A stretch of DNA of 64,000 bases from Streptomyces sp. 11x1 (GCF_032598905.1 NZ_CP122458.1:5357001-5421000); one strand, 5' to 3'. Counted from the stretch's first letter, positions 18,608 to 28,318 are shown. Translations and numbers: made by a program. The notes: generated by a model from the sequence alone, not told the origin.

Positions 18608-20370
18608 AGTGGCGGCTCCATACGGGCGAGCGCGCGCAGCGCCCGGGGGGTGAACCGGGACATGAAGCGTCCGCCGCGGGCCTCCGGGGTGACGGGGACG
18701 ACCGCCTGGTCGCGGACGACGGCGCGCAGGACGGCTTCCGCGACCTTCTCCGGCGGGTAGTTCCGCAGCCCGTAGAGCTTCGCGGCCCTCCGCTGCCGGC
18801 GCTTCTCCTCCGCGGCGTCGACACCGGCGAAGCGCGCGGTCGACGTGATGGAGGTGTTGACGATGCCGGGACAGATCGCCGACACCCCGATGTCCCGCCC
18901 GGCCAGTTCCGCGCGCAGGCACTCGCTGAGCATCAGGACCGCCGCCTTGGAGGTGCTGTACGCGGGCAGCGAGCGGGAGGGCAGATACGCGGCGGCCGAG
19001 GCGATGTTGACGATGTGGCCTCCCTGGCCGCGCTCGGCCATCTGCCTGCCGAAGAGCCGGCAGCCGTGGATCACGCCCCAGAGGTTGACGTCGAGGACCT
19101 TGCGCCAGTCCTCGACAGAGGTGTCCAGGAAGGACCCGGACAGCCCGATCCCCGCGTTGTTCACCAGCACGTCGACCACGCCGTACTCGGTGGCGACCTT
19201 CTCGGCGAGCTTCGCCATGGCCTGCTCGTCCGAGACGTCGACCGCCTCCGCCCAGGCTTCGGGGGCGCCGCGCAGCCGGGACGACTCGGCGGTGCGGGCC
19301 GCCCCTTCGGCGTTCACGTCGACGGCGACGACGCGTGCCCCCGACTCGGCGAACGCGAGGGCCGTGGCCCGGCCGATGCCGTCGGCCGCGCCGGTGACCA
19401 GCACCAACTGCCCGCCGAATCGGTCCGTGTGCTTTCCGGTGGCCGTCGGGGCCTCGCGCCCGCCCTCGGTCGCCGTGACGAAGTCGGCTATCCAGCCGAC
19501 CAGTTGATCGGGCCGGGTGCGTGGGATCCAGTGCTTGGCCGGCAGGGTGCGGCGGGTGAGGCGCGGAACCCATGACTCCAGGTCGTCGTAGAGCCGTTCG
19601 GAGAGGAACTGGTCGCCCTGGGGCGTGATGAGCTGCACGGGCACATGGGCGTACGCGTCGTCCCGGGGGCGGGACAGACGGGCGCGCATGTTGTCCCGGT
19701 ACAGCCAGGCCCCGTGCGCGGCGTCGGTGGGCAACGACGCGCTCGGGTAGTCGCCCGGGGGCAGCTTCTCGGCTCTACGGACCATGCCGGGCCACCACTT
19801 GCCGAGAGGGCCGCGCCAGGCGAGCTCGGGCAGTACGGGGGTGTGCAGTACGTAGATGTACCAGGACCGGGCTCCCTGGCCCAGCAGCTGGCCGATCCGG
19901 GACGGGGTCGGGCGTCGCACCCGCCGTTTGATCCAGTGCCCCATGTGGTCGAGGGAGGGGCCGGACATCGAGGTGAAGGACGCGACGCGCCCCTCGGTGC
20001 GCTCGACCGTCGCGAACTCCCAGCCCTGGACCGATCCCCAGTCGTGTCCCACCAGGTGCACGGGGCGGTCCGGGCTGACGGCGTCCGCGACGGCCAGGAA
20101 GTCGTCCGTCAGCTTCTCCAGCGTGAATCCGCCCCGCAGCGGCTTCGGCGCCGTGGAGCCGCCGTGGCCGCGCACGTCGTAGAGCACCACGTGGAAGCGC
20201 TCCGCGAGCCGTACGGCGACCTCGGACCAGACCTCCTTGGAGTCGGGATAGCCGTGCACGAACAGAATGGTCGGGCGCTCGGGGTCGCCCAGTTCGGCGA
20301 CGCTCAGCTCGACCCCGTCCGCACGCACCCTGCGCTCCCGCGCGTCTTCGAGCGTCCCCGCATCCGCCAT
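18604..20370 (-). CDS. Alpha/beta-hydrolase / short-chain dehydrogenase fusion
   Basis: A bifunctional protein of about 588 residues. The N-terminal domain (residues 1-290) is an alpha/beta hydrolase with oxyanion motif FVHGYPDSKEVW and nucleophile elbow VGHDWGS. The Asp nucleophile is typical of epoxide hydrolases and haloalkane dehalogenases. The C-terminal domain (about 310-588) is a classical SDR with cofactor motif VTGAADGIG, NNAGIG and catalytic YSTSK. Together they suggest opening of an epoxide or halide followed by alcohol oxidation, though this is inference. Start ATG 20370 has GAGAGGGAGA upstream. It is coupled to the MerR gene downstream. Confidence 0.92.
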   Translation of the reverse strand: MADAGTLEDARERRVRADGVELSVAELGDPERPTILFVHGYPDSKEVWSEVAVRLAERFHVVLYDVRGHGGSTAPKPLRGGFTLEKLTDDFLAVADAVSPDRPVHLVGHDWGSVQGWEFATVERTEGRVASFTSMSGPSLDHMGHWIKRRVRRPTPSRIGQLLGQGARSWYIYVLHTPVLPELAWRGPLGKWWPGMVRRAEKLPPGDYPSASLPTDAAHGAWLYRDNMRARLSRPRDDAYAHVPVQLITPQGDQFLSERLYDDLESWVPRLTRRTLPAKHWIPRTRPDQLVGWIADFVTATEGGREAPTATGKHTDRFGGQLVLVTGAADGIGRATALAFAESGARVVAVDVNAEGAARTAESSRLRGAPEAWAEAVDVSDEQAMAKLAEKVATEYGVVDVLVNNAGIGLSGSFLDTSVEDWRKVLDVNLWGVIHGCRLFGRQMAERGQGGHIVNIASAAAYLPSRSLPAYSTSKAAVLMLSECLRAELAGRDIGVSAICPGIVNTSITSTARFAGVDAAEEKRRQRRAAKLYGLRNYPPEKVAEAVLRAVVRDQAVVPVTPEARGGRFMSRFTPRALRALARMEPPL

Positions 20371-20523
20371 GTCTCCCTCTCCGGCCGAGGCCACCACCCC
20401 GCCCGCCTTCGTCGACTACGGTCCGTGCTCGCGCCGTGACATCAACGACTGTGCCAGCGAGCGGTGGCTGCGTCAACGGGCGCGTACGGGCTGTGGAAAA
20501 CCGCCGGGCGTGACGACGGGCAC

Positions 20524-20623
20524 GCCGAGAAAACAGGCCCGAAGACCGAGAAGACAGGCCCGAAGACCGAGAAAACAGGCCCGCAGAACAGCCCGAAGTA
20601 CAGCCCGAAGTACAACCCGAAGA
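20524..20623 (+). repeat. 21-bp and 12-bp tandem repeats
   Basis: Three near-identical 21-bp units (ACCGAGAAAACAGGCCCGAA core; 20524, 20545, 20566) are followed by about three units of a 12-bp repeat AGCCCGAAGTAC. The period is a multiple of three on either strand, so open frames persist through it. The A-rich content contrasts with the surrounding GC-rich DNA. Confidence 0.8.
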
Positions 20624-20751
20624 ACCAAGCGAACGCGGGCACGAAACCGTGGCGCCGTTCGTTCCCTCTCATGACGGCCGCTCATGGCCGCACACCGCCG
20701 CCCAAGGACGGCGGCACGGAGCCGTCCCGTCACTCGACCTTCAGGGTGACC

Positions 20752-20783
20752 CCTAGGGGGACCGGCGGTGGAGGCCCCCTAGG
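20752..20783. promoter_or_regulatory. Inverted repeat upstream of ABC operon
   Basis: CCTAGGGGG (20752-20760) and CCCCCTAGG (20775-20783) form a perfect 9-bp inverted repeat with a 14-bp spacer, ending about 80 bp before the first ABC gene. It could be an operator for the ABC operon. The sequence itself does not identify a regulator family. Confidence 0.4.
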
Positions 20784-20864
20784 AGCCCGTACGACTCGAG
20801 GGTGAGGAAGAAGCAACCCCGCGGGCTGACGACCGCGGCGTCCCGCGCCCCTAATGTCTAAATC

Positions 20865-21860
20865 GTGACTGTGATCGCGACCGAAAGCCTGAGCAAGCGG
20901 TTCCCGAGGGTGACCGCTCTTGACCGGCTCTCCGTGGACATCGGACCCGGTGTGACCGGACTCGTCGGTGCCAATGGCGCCGGCAAGTCCACACTGATCA
21001 AAATCCTGCTGGGTCTGTCCCCCGCCTCGGAGGGCCGTGCCGAAGTGCTCGGCCTGGACGTCGCCGCCAAGGGCGGCGCCATCCGCGAGCGCGTGGGGTA
21101 CATGCCGGAGCACGACTGCCTGCCCCCCGACGTCTCGGCCACCGAGTTCGTCGTGCACATGGCCCGCATGTCCGGACTCCCGCCGACCGCCGCGCGCGAG
21201 CGCACCGCGGACACCCTGCGCCATGTCGGCCTGTACGAGGAGCGGTACCGCCCCATCGGCGGCTACTCCACGGGCATGAAGCAGCGGGTGAAGCTCGCCC
21301 AGGCCCTGGTGCACGATCCGCAGCTGGTCTTCCTGGACGAGCCGACCAACGGCCTGGACCCGGTCGGCCGGGACGAGATGCTCGGCCTCATCCGCCGCAT
21401 CCACACCGACTTCGGCATCTCCGTCCTCGTCACCTCCCATCTCCTCGGCGAGCTGGAGCGCACCTGCGACCACGTGGTCGTCGTCGACGGCGGCAAGCTC
21501 CTGCGGTCCAGCTCCACCAGGGACTTCACCCAGAGCACGGCGACCCTCGCGATCGAGGTCACCGACAGCGACGAGCACCCGGACGGCACGGGCGCGCTGC
21601 GGCAGGCACTCCACGCGCGCGGAGTCACCGTCTCCGACGGCAGCGGCCTCCCCGGCGCCGGGCACATCCTGCTGCTCACCGCCCAGGGCGAGGAGACCTA
21701 CGACCTGGTCCGGGACGTCGTCGCCGACCTGGGCCTCGGTCTGGTCCGCATGGAGCAGCGCAGGCACCAGATCGCCGAGGTCTTCCAGGACCACGACGCG
21801 CAGACCGGCACCCGGAGCGCCCAGGACGCAGGAAAGGAGGCGGTCGGCCATGGCGGTTGA
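20865..21860 (+). CDS. ABC transporter ATP-binding protein
   Basis: The ATPase subunit of an exporter-type ABC system, 331 residues. Walker A GANGAGKS is at residues 35-42, the signature is GYSTGMKQR, Walker B is LVFLDEPTNGLDP, and the switch-His segment is TSHLLGELERTCD. The C-terminal 100 residues form the variable domain common in ABC-2 exporters. Start is GTG 20865 with almost no leader, so it may be a leaderless or short-leader transcript. It is the first of four genes (ATPase-permease-ATPase-permease) at 20865-24423; the cargo is unknown. Confidence 0.92.
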   Translation: MTVIATESLSKRFPRVTALDRLSVDIGPGVTGLVGANGAGKSTLIKILLGLSPASEGRAEVLGLDVAAKGGAIRERVGYMPEHDCLPPDVSATEFVVHMARMSGLPPTAARERTADTLRHVGLYEERYRPIGGYSTGMKQRVKLAQALVHDPQLVFLDEPTNGLDPVGRDEMLGLIRRIHTDFGISVLVTSHLLGELERTCDHVVVVDGGKLLRSSSTRDFTQSTATLAIEVTDSDEHPDGTGALRQALHARGVTVSDGSGLPGAGHILLLTAQGEETYDLVRDVVADLGLGLVRMEQRRHQIAEVFQDHDAQTGTRSAQDAGKEAVGHGG

Positions 21861-22785
21861 GCAGCACGGTGCACCGGCACCGTCCCTCAGCGGCGGACCC
21901 GCCCGCACGGGCGAGCAGAGCCGTATCCACAACATCGGATACCGCTCCTACGACGGCCCCCGCCTCGGCCGCGCCTACGCCCGGCGCTCGCTGTACTCGC
22001 AGTCGCTGCGCGGCGCCTACGGACTGGGCCGCTCGGCCAAGTCGAAGGTGTTGCCCATGCTGCTGTTCGCGGTCATGTGCGTGCCGGCGGCCATCATGGT
22101 GGCGGTGGCGGTCGCCACCCAGGCCAACGACCTGCCCGTGAAGTACACCGACTACGCGGTGATCATGCAGGCCGTCATCGGCCTGTACGTGGCCTCCCAG
22201 GCGCCGCAAGCCGTCTCGCGCGACCTGCGGTTCAAGACCGTCCCGCTGTACTTCTCGCGCCCGATCGAGACCGCCGACTACGTCCGCGCGAAGTTCGCGG
22301 CGCTGACCTCGGCGCTGTTCGTCCTCACCGCGGTGCCCCTGCTCGTGCTCTACATCGGCGCGCTGCTGGCCAAGCTCGACTTCACCGACCAGACCAAGGG
22401 ATTGGCGCAGGGACTGGTGTCCGTGGCGTTGCTGTCGCTCCTCTTCGCCGGTATCGGCCTGGTGATCTCGGCGGTCACCCCGCGGCGGGGCTTCGGCATC
22501 GCGGCCGTCATCGCCGTCCTGACCATCTCCTACGGCGCGGTCTCCGTCGTCCAGGCCATCGCCACCGAGCAGAACAGCTCGGCCACGGTGCCCTGGCTCG
22601 GCTTCTTCTCGCCCATCACCCTCATCGACGGCGTACAGACCGCCTTCCTGGGCGCCACCTCCGCCTTCCCCGGCGGGCACGGGCCCTCCGACGGGCAGGG
22701 AGCCCTCTACGTCCTCGTCGTCCTGGGTCTCATCGCCGGTTCCTACGGCCTGCTGATGCGCCGCTACCGAAAGGTCGGGCTGTGA
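21850..22785 (+). CDS. ABC-2 type transporter permease
   Basis: A membrane subunit of 311 residues. A 50-residue cytoplasmic N-terminus (IHNIGYRSYDGPRLGR) is followed by about six spans. It begins 11 bp before the upstream ATPase stop with AAAGGAGG at 21834, so it is translationally coupled. The N-terminal IGYRxYxG motif is seen in many actinobacterial ABC-2 permeases. It likely pairs with the ATPase at 20865-21860. Confidence 0.9.
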   Translation: MAVEQHGAPAPSLSGGPARTGEQSRIHNIGYRSYDGPRLGRAYARRSLYSQSLRGAYGLGRSAKSKVLPMLLFAVMCVPAAIMVAVAVATQANDLPVKYTDYAVIMQAVIGLYVASQAPQAVSRDLRFKTVPLYFSRPIETADYVRAKFAALTSALFVLTAVPLLVLYIGALLAKLDFTDQTKGLAQGLVSVALLSLLFAGIGLVISAVTPRRGFGIAAVIAVLTISYGAVSVVQAIATEQNSSATVPWLGFFSPITLIDGVQTAFLGATSAFPGGHGPSDGQGALYVLVVLGLIAGSYGLLMRRYRKVGL

Positions 22786-23693
22786 CCACGCTCAACATCG
22801 ACCACGTCTCCCGCTGGTTCGGCAACGTGGTGGCGGTCAACGACGTCACGATGACGATCGGCCCCGGAGTCACCGGCCTGCTCGGCCCGAACGGCGCCGG
22901 CAAGTCCACCCTCATCAACATGATGGGCGGCTTCCTCGCCCCCTCCACGGGCTCCGTCACCCTCGACGGGACGCCGGTGTGGCGCAACGAGCAGATCTAC
23001 AAGCACATCGGCATCGTGCCGGAGCGCGAGGCGATGTACGACTTCCTCACTGGCCGCGAATTCGTCGTCGCCAACGCCGAGTTGCACGGCCTCGGGGCGA
23101 CCGCCGCCCAGCGTGCGCTCGCCACGGTGGAGATGGAGTACGCGCAGGACCGCAAGATCTCGACGTACTCCAAGGGCATGCGCCAGCGCGTGAAGATGGC
23201 GTCGGCGCTGGTCCACGAACCGTCGCTGCTCCTCCTCGACGAGCCGTTCAACGGCATGGATCCGCGCCAGCGCATGCAGCTCATGGACCTGCTGCGGCGG
23301 ATGGGCGACGAGGGCCGCACGGTGCTGTTCTCGTCCCACATCCTCGAAGAGGTCGAGCAGTTGGCGGCCCACATCGAGGTGATCGTCGCCGGCCGGCACG
23401 CGGCGAGCGGTGACTTCCGGCGCATCCGCCGGCTGATGACCGACCGCCCCCACCGCTATCTGGTGCGCTCCAGCGACGACCGGGCCCTGGCCGCGGCGCT
23501 GATCGCCGACCCGTCGACCGCCGGGATCGAAGTGGATCTGGCCGAGGGCGCGTTGCGCATCCAGGCCGTCGACTTCGGGCGGTTCACGACCCTGCTGCCG
23601 AGGGTGGCCCGGGACCACGGCATCCGTCTGCTCACGGTCTCGCCGTCGGACGAGTCCCTCGAGTCCGTCTTCTCGTATCTCGTCGCGGCGTAG
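22782..23693 (+). CDS. ABC transporter ATP-binding protein (second)
   Basis: The second ATPase of the operon, 303 residues. Walker A is GPNGAGKS, signature is YSKGMRQR, Walker B is LLLLDEPFNGMDP, and the switch segment is SSHILEEVEQ. The GTG at 22782 overlaps the permease stop by four bases (GTGA). The much longer open frame back to 22077 is a shadow of the permease. It probably pairs with the permease that follows. Confidence 0.93.
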   Translation: MTTLNIDHVSRWFGNVVAVNDVTMTIGPGVTGLLGPNGAGKSTLINMMGGFLAPSTGSVTLDGTPVWRNEQIYKHIGIVPEREAMYDFLTGREFVVANAELHGLGATAAQRALATVEMEYAQDRKISTYSKGMRQRVKMASALVHEPSLLLLDEPFNGMDPRQRMQLMDLLRRMGDEGRTVLFSSHILEEVEQLAAHIEVIVAGRHAASGDFRRIRRLMTDRPHRYLVRSSDDRALAAALIADPSTAGIEVDLAEGALRIQAVDFGRFTTLLPRVARDHGIRLLTVSPSDESLESVFSYLVAA

Positions 23694-23703
23694 GAGGCCG
23701 AAG

Positions 23704-24423
23704 ATGTACGACCCCACAGTCGCCCGGCTCACCTACCGGGCCCTGCTCGGCCGCCGTCGGGCCCTCATCCTCAGCGCGCTGCCCGCCCTGTTGATCGTGC
23801 TCTCCGTGGCCGTACGCGCCCTGAGCGGCGCCGACGACCAGGTGGCGGCGGATCTCCTGGGCGGATTCGCGCTCGCCACGATGGTGCCGATCATCGGCGT
23901 CATCGCGGGAACGGGCGCGATCGGACCGGAGATCGACGACGGCTCGGTGGTGTATCTGCTCGCCAAGCCGGTGAAGCGGCCGACGATCATCTTCACCAAG
24001 CTGATCGTGGCGATCGCCGTGACCATGGCCTTCTCGGCCGTACCGACGCTGATCGCGGGCCTGATCCTCAACGGCAACGGGCAGCAGATCGCCGTCGCCT
24101 ACACCGTGGCGGCGCTGGTCGCCTCGATCGCGTACGCCGCGATGTTCCTGCTCCTCGGGACGGTCACCCGGCACGCGGTCGTCTTCGGGCTCGTGTACGC
24201 CCTCGTCTGGGAGACCCTCTTCGGGTCCCTGGTGGACGGGGCACGCACCCTCAGCGTCCAGCAGTGGGCACTCGCCGTCGCCCAGAAGGTCACCGACGGC
24301 AACCTGGTGACCTCCGACGTGGGGCTGCCGACGGCGGTGATCCTGCTGACGGTCGTCACGGCGGGCACGACCTGGTACGCGGGACAGAAGCTGCGGACGC
24401 TGAAGCTCGCCGGCGAGGAGTGA
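23704..24423 (+). CDS. ABC-2 type transporter permease (second)
   Basis: A 239-residue membrane protein with six predicted spans and the ABC-2 segment GPEIDDGSVVYLLAKPVKR in the first cytoplasmic loop. It starts 10 bp after the second ATPase with TAGGAGG just upstream. It is the last gene of the ABC operon. Confidence 0.92.
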   Translation: MYDPTVARLTYRALLGRRRALILSALPALLIVLSVAVRALSGADDQVAADLLGGFALATMVPIIGVIAGTGAIGPEIDDGSVVYLLAKPVKRPTIIFTKLIVAIAVTMAFSAVPTLIAGLILNGNGQQIAVAYTVAALVASIAYAAMFLLLGTVTRHAVVFGLVYALVWETLFGSLVDGARTLSVQQWALAVAQKVTDGNLVTSDVGLPTAVILLTVVTAGTTWYAGQKLRTLKLAGEE

Positions 24424-24566
24424 CGGGACCCTCCGGGGCGAGCCGCCCCGGAGGCCCCTCTCTCGCGGTCTTGACGGAGGCTTCACGCCCGCCCGGGCAG
24501 ACTGGGCGGACGGATACACGGGACACACCGGCCAGGAAGGGCGGCCAGAGGGCGGGAGGAACGGGG

Positions 24567-24809
24567 ATGACGGAGTATTCGTCCGACGGAGGCGAGACGC
24601 GGGGCGCGGGCGAGGACGTCTGGGACGACCTCGTGCTGGACGAGGACTTCATACGGTCCGCCGAGACGGCCGAACCGTCGGCGCGGGCCCGGATGTTGGC
24701 GGCGCGGTGGCGGGGGCAGGCTCCGGATCCCCAGCCCTGGCGCTCGGACGAGCCGCCCGCCGGGTGGTTCTTCAGCAAGGCACGACGTCGCAAGTGGCGC
24801 CGCCGCTGA
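24567..24809 (+). CDS. Small conserved-type hypothetical protein
   Basis: An 80-residue acidic-to-basic protein: an acidic N-terminal half (VWDDLVLDEDFIRSAE) and a strongly basic C-terminus (FFSKARRRKWRRR). No membrane span and no recognised domain. The start ATG 24567 has GGGAGGAACGG upstream. It reads as a small soluble actinobacterial protein of unknown function. It lies 143 bp after the ABC operon with no obvious promoter. Confidence 0.7.
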   Translation: MTEYSSDGGETRGAGEDVWDDLVLDEDFIRSAETAEPSARARMLAARWRGQAPDPQPWRSDEPPAGWFFSKARRRKWRRR

Positions 24810-25092
24810 CCGTCCGGAGTGGCCGGGGCCGCGCGGCCGATATTCGGTGGCGGGCAACTCGGCCGCCGGGCACAGTAGTTGGTGTCCAGGTCGCCGGATC
24901 GGATCGGCGTCACGTTCTGGGAGAGGAGCCCGGCGATGCTGTCCTTCAGGTGCAGTACGTCGAGTTCCCCGCAGGGCGGCCCACGACGGACTCCGGAGTA
25001 GTTACCCCTCCGTCGAGTCCGTCCCCCCAGTGGGGGGCTGCCCGGGGCGGCCGCTTCGAGCACGCGAATCGCTTCGCGTGGGCCGCCCACCC

Positions 25093-25178
<86 letters not shown>

Positions 25179-25204
25179 GTTTCGCTGTCGCTGTGACTTG
25201 GCCG

Positions 25205-25700
25205 GGTTCGTTGGGCCAGGGGTGTGTGTAGAGAGGCCCCGGGGCTGCGCCGGGCCTGGTGGGCCGGGAGGTGTGTGTAGAGAGGCCCCAGGGCTGCGCC
25301 GACCTCATTGGGCCAGGGCGTGTGTAGACAGGCTCACGAGGCTGTGCCGGGTTCGTTGGGCCAGGGGTGTGTGTAGAGAGGCCCCGGGGCTGCGCCGACC
25401 TCATTGGGCCAGGGCGTGTGTAGACAGGCTCACGAGGCTGTGCCGGGCTCGTTGGGCCGCGGGGTTGGACAGGCTCAACTGGGCTGTGCCGGGTTCGTTG
25501 GGCCAGGGGGTGGGTGCGGCGAGGCTCCCGGGCGCTGTGCCGGGCTCGGTGGGCGAGGGCGTGTGTGTAGAGAGGCTCACGGGGCTGTGCCGGGCTCGTT
25601 GGGCCGCGGGGTTGGACAGGCTCAACTGGGCTGTGCCGGGTTCGTTGGGCCAAGGGGTGTGGGCGGAGAGGCTTCTCGGGGGCTGTGCCGGGTCTCGGGG
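25205..25700. repeat. Minisatellite of about ten 46-51 bp units
   Basis: Units begin with TGGGCC at 25212, 25260, 25309, 25357, 25405, 25453, 25499, 25550 (TGGGCG), 25600 and 25646. Spacings are 48, 49, 48, 48, 48, 46, 51, 50 and 46 bp. The common core is TGGGCCAGGG..GTGTGTAGAGAGGC, then GGCTGTGCCGGG. Units 6 and 9 are identical, and units 4-5 closely match the unit 1-3 block, so there is higher-order duplication. Open frames run through on both strands (for example leftward 25908-25126), but they are low-complexity and I see no domain or start signal. The rest of 25177-25904 holds no recognised gene. Confidence 0.9.
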
Positions 25701-25904
25701 CGGCGGTCGGTGGAGCCGGGCGGGCGGCGCCGGGTGGGCCGGGTGTCGTTTGCCGGGCGCACACGTCTGGTTCGAGGCGCCGCCAGGATGTTGCCGCGTC
25801 AGCGCGCGTGGGGCGCTGAGGCCGCCCGGCCACAGGTCTCTCGTCCCTCCGGTGCTGTCGCCCCGCTTCCCCGGGCCCCGCCGCGGCGGGGGCCTTCGGA
25901 TCGG

Positions 25905-26831
25905 TCAAGGCAGCAGGCGTTCCAGTACCTCGGCGATGCCGTCGTCCTCGTTCGAGGAGGTCACTTCGTCGGCGACGGCCTTGAGGTCGGGGTGGGCGTT
26001 GGCCATGGCCACGCCGTGGGTGGACCAGGTGAACATCGGGACGTCGTTGGGCATGTCGCCGAAGGCGATGGTGTCCGTGCGCTTCACCCCGAGGCGGCGG
26101 GCGGCGATGGAGAGCCCGGTGGCCTTGGTGAGGCCGAGGGGAAGCAGCTCGACGATGCCCTCACCGGCCATGGCGACCGTGACGAAGCCGCCGGCGGCCT
26201 GACGGGCGGCCTCGGTGAGTTCGTCCGAGGTCAGGGTGGGGTGCTGTATGTAGATCTTGTTGAGCGGGGACGTCCAGAGGTCGGAGACGTCCGTGAGCGG
26301 GATCGTGGGGAGCGAGCCGTGCAGGGAGTACCCGCTGCCGACCAGGATCTCGCCGTCCAGGCCCGCGCGGCTGGCGGCCAGGTGCAGGGGGCCGACCTCC
26401 GCCTCGATCTTCGCGAGGGCGACCGCGGCGAGCTGTCGGTCCAGGGTGACGGCCGTGAGCAGCCGGTGCTCTCCGGCGTCGTAGACCTGTGCGCCCTGGC
26501 CGCAGACGGCCAGCCCCCGGTAGCCAAGGTCGTCGAGGATGTGGCGGGTCCAGGGGACGGCCCGGCCGGTGACGACGATGTGGGCGGCGCCCGCCGCAGT
26601 GGCCGCGGCGAGCGCTTCCCGGGTGCGCCGGGAGACCGTGTCGTCGGACTGGAGAAGCGTTCCGTCGAGGTCGGTCGCGATCAGCTTGTAGGGGAAGCCC
26701 GGGGGCGTCACGGACCGTTCGGAGACCGTGGTCGTTCCGGAGGCCGTGGCCGCGTCGGACGCGACGGGCGCCTCGGACACCGCGCTCTCGCCGGGGTCCG
26801 TGGATCCCCCGGTGGCTGCCGTTTCGCTCAC
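25905..26831 (-). CDS. HAD-superfamily Cof-type phosphatase
   Basis: A Cof-type sugar/nucleotide phosphatase of 308 residues. It has motif I DLDGTLL, motif II ..VVTGRAVPW and motif [16 protein letters not shown] 45-residue Ser/Thr/Ala-rich N-terminal extension precedes the domain. The start is a GTG that overlaps the serS stop (GTGA), so it is translationally coupled to serS, as is usual in Streptomyces. It is similar in layout to the phosphatase at 14989-15867. Confidence 0.92.
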   Translation of the reverse strand: MSETAATGGSTDPGESAVSEAPVASDAATASGTTTVSERSVTPPGFPYKLIATDLDGTLLQSDDTVSRRTREALAAATAAGAAHIVVTGRAVPWTRHILDDLGYRGLAVCGQGAQVYDAGEHRLLTAVTLDRQLAAVALAKIEAEVGPLHLAASRAGLDGEILVGSGYSLHGSLPTIPLTDVSDLWTSPLNKIYIQHPTLTSDELTEAARQAAGGFVTVAMAGEGIVELLPLGLTKATGLSIAARRLGVKRTDTIAFGDMPNDVPMFTWSTHGVAMANAHPDLKAVADEVTSSNEDDGIAEVLERLLP

Positions 26832-28105
26832 TTGGCTACCGGCTCCAGCACCTCGCGGCCGCCCAGGTACGGACGCAGGATCTCGGGGACGCGGACCGAG
26901 CCGTCGGCCTGCTGATGGTTCTCGAGGATCGCCACGATGGTGCGCGGGACGGCGCAGAGCGTGCCGTTGAGCGTGGCCAGCGGCTTGACCTGCTTGCCGT
27001 CACGGACACGGATCTGCAGGCGGCGCGACTGGAACTCCGTGCAGTCGGACGTCGAGGTCAGCTCGCGGTACTTGCCCTGGGTCGGGATCCACGCCTCGCA
27101 GTCGAACTTGCGCGAGGCCGAGGAGCCGAGGTCGGCGGAGGCGACGTCGATGACGCGGAAGGGCAGTTCGAGCGACGTCAGCCACTGCTTCTCCCAGTCC
27201 AGCAGACGCTGGTGCTCCGCCTGCGAGTCCTCCGGCGCGACGTACGAGAACATCTCGACCTTGTCGAACTGGTGGACGCGGAAGATGCCCCGGGTGTCCT
27301 TGCCGTGCGAACCGGCCTCGCGGCGGAAGCAGGGGGAGAAGCCCGCGTACCGCAGGGGGAGGCGGTCGGCGTCGATGATCTCGTCCATGTGGTACGCCGC
27401 CAGCGCGACCTCGGAGGTGCCGACCAGGTACAGGTCGTCCTTGTCGAGGTGGTAGACGTCCTGGGCGGCCTGGCCGAGGAAGCCGGTGCCGGCCATCGAG
27501 TGCGGGCGGACCAGCGCCGGGGTCAGCATCGGGGTGAAGCCGGCCGCGGTGGCCTGGGCGATCGCCGCGTTGACCAGGGCGAGTTCCAGGAGGGCGCCGA
27601 TGCCCGTCAGGAAGTAGAAGCGCGAGCCGGAGACCTTGGCGCCGCGCTCGGTGTCGATGGCACCGAGGATCGTGCCGAGTTCCAGGTGGTCCTTCGGCTC
27701 GAAGCCCTCGGCCGCGAAGTCACGGATCTCGCCGTGCGTCTCCAGCGTGACGAAGTCCTCCTCGCCGCCGACGGGGACGTCGGGGTGGACGAGGTTGCCG
27801 AGCTGGAGGAGAAGCTCCTGGGTCTCGGTGTCGGCCGCGTCGCGCTCGGCGTCGGCGGCCTTGACGTCGGCCTTGAGCTGTTCCGCACGCTTGAGCAGCT
27901 CGGCCTTCTCCTCGGCGGAGGCCTTGGGGATCAGCTTGCCGAGCGACTTCTGCTCGGCACGGAGCTCGTCGAAGCGGACGCCGGACGACCTGCGCCGCTC
28001 GTCGGCGGACAGGAGGGAGTCGACGAGCGCGACGTCCTCTCCACGGGCGCGCTGGGACGCGCGCACACGGTCGGGGTCCTCACGGAGCAGGCGAAGGTCA
28101 ATCAC
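26828..28105 (-). CDS. serS: Seryl-tRNA synthetase
   Basis: A class II aminoacyl-tRNA synthetase charging tRNA-Ser (and tRNA-Sec where present). At 425 residues, an N-terminal antiparallel coiled-coil arm (about 30-105) binds the long variable arm of tRNA-Ser. The catalytic core follows, with motif 2 [21 protein letters not shown] and motif 3 around [19 protein letters not shown]. It starts at ATG 28105 and has a coupled HAD phosphatase downstream. Two tRNA-Ser genes lie in this window (GCT and TGA). Confidence 0.97.
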   Translation of the reverse strand: MIDLRLLREDPDRVRASQRARGEDVALVDSLLSADERRRSSGVRFDELRAEQKSLGKLIPKASAEEKAELLKRAEQLKADVKAADAERDAADTETQELLLQLGNLVHPDVPVGGEEDFVTLETHGEIRDFAAEGFEPKDHLELGTILGAIDTERGAKVSGSRFYFLTGIGALLELALVNAAIAQATAAGFTPMLTPALVRPHSMAGTGFLGQAAQDVYHLDKDDLYLVGTSEVALAAYHMDEIIDADRLPLRYAGFSPCFRREAGSHGKDTRGIFRVHQFDKVEMFSYVAPEDSQAEHQRLLDWEKQWLTSLELPFRVIDVASADLGSSASRKFDCEAWIPTQGKYRELTSTSDCTEFQSRRLQIRVRDGKQVKPLATLNGTLCAVPRTIVAILENHQQADGSVRVPEILRPYLGGREVLEPVAK

Positions 28106-28318
28106 CCCTCAAGGCTACCGGTGCGTGGTTCCGACCCACGACTTGAATTCGCGGTACGCCCTTTATGTGGCGCTTTGAGCGGAATGTTGATCACCTGGGC
28201 CCGCCATGGCAGGCGCCGGTGAAAGTCAATGAACTGAAAGGCGACCCCCTGAAAGGGGGTGGGGGTGCGACGCCTGGTTGACTCGACTCTCTTGTGCCGC
28301 AAGGGACTTGGGGATCGT

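Larger units (their letters stand above)
20371..20864. other. Intergenic gap with repeats and operator-like palindrome
   Basis: This nearly 500-bp gap separates the divergent hydrolase/SDR operon and the ABC operon. It contains short tandem repeats at 20524-20623 and an inverted repeat at 20752-20783. Open frames exist on both strands (76 aa leftward from 20672, 113 aa rightward from 20464), but they are low-complexity translations of the repeats and I do not call them genes. Confidence 0.5.

Noticed and set aside
22077..22781. Apparent N-terminal extension of the second ABC ATPase
   Set aside because: It overlaps the permease in another frame; the GTGA overlap at 22782 gives the correct start.
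25205..25700. CRISPR array
   Set aside because: Units are contiguous and variable along their whole length; there are no unique spacers between constant repeats and no cas genes.
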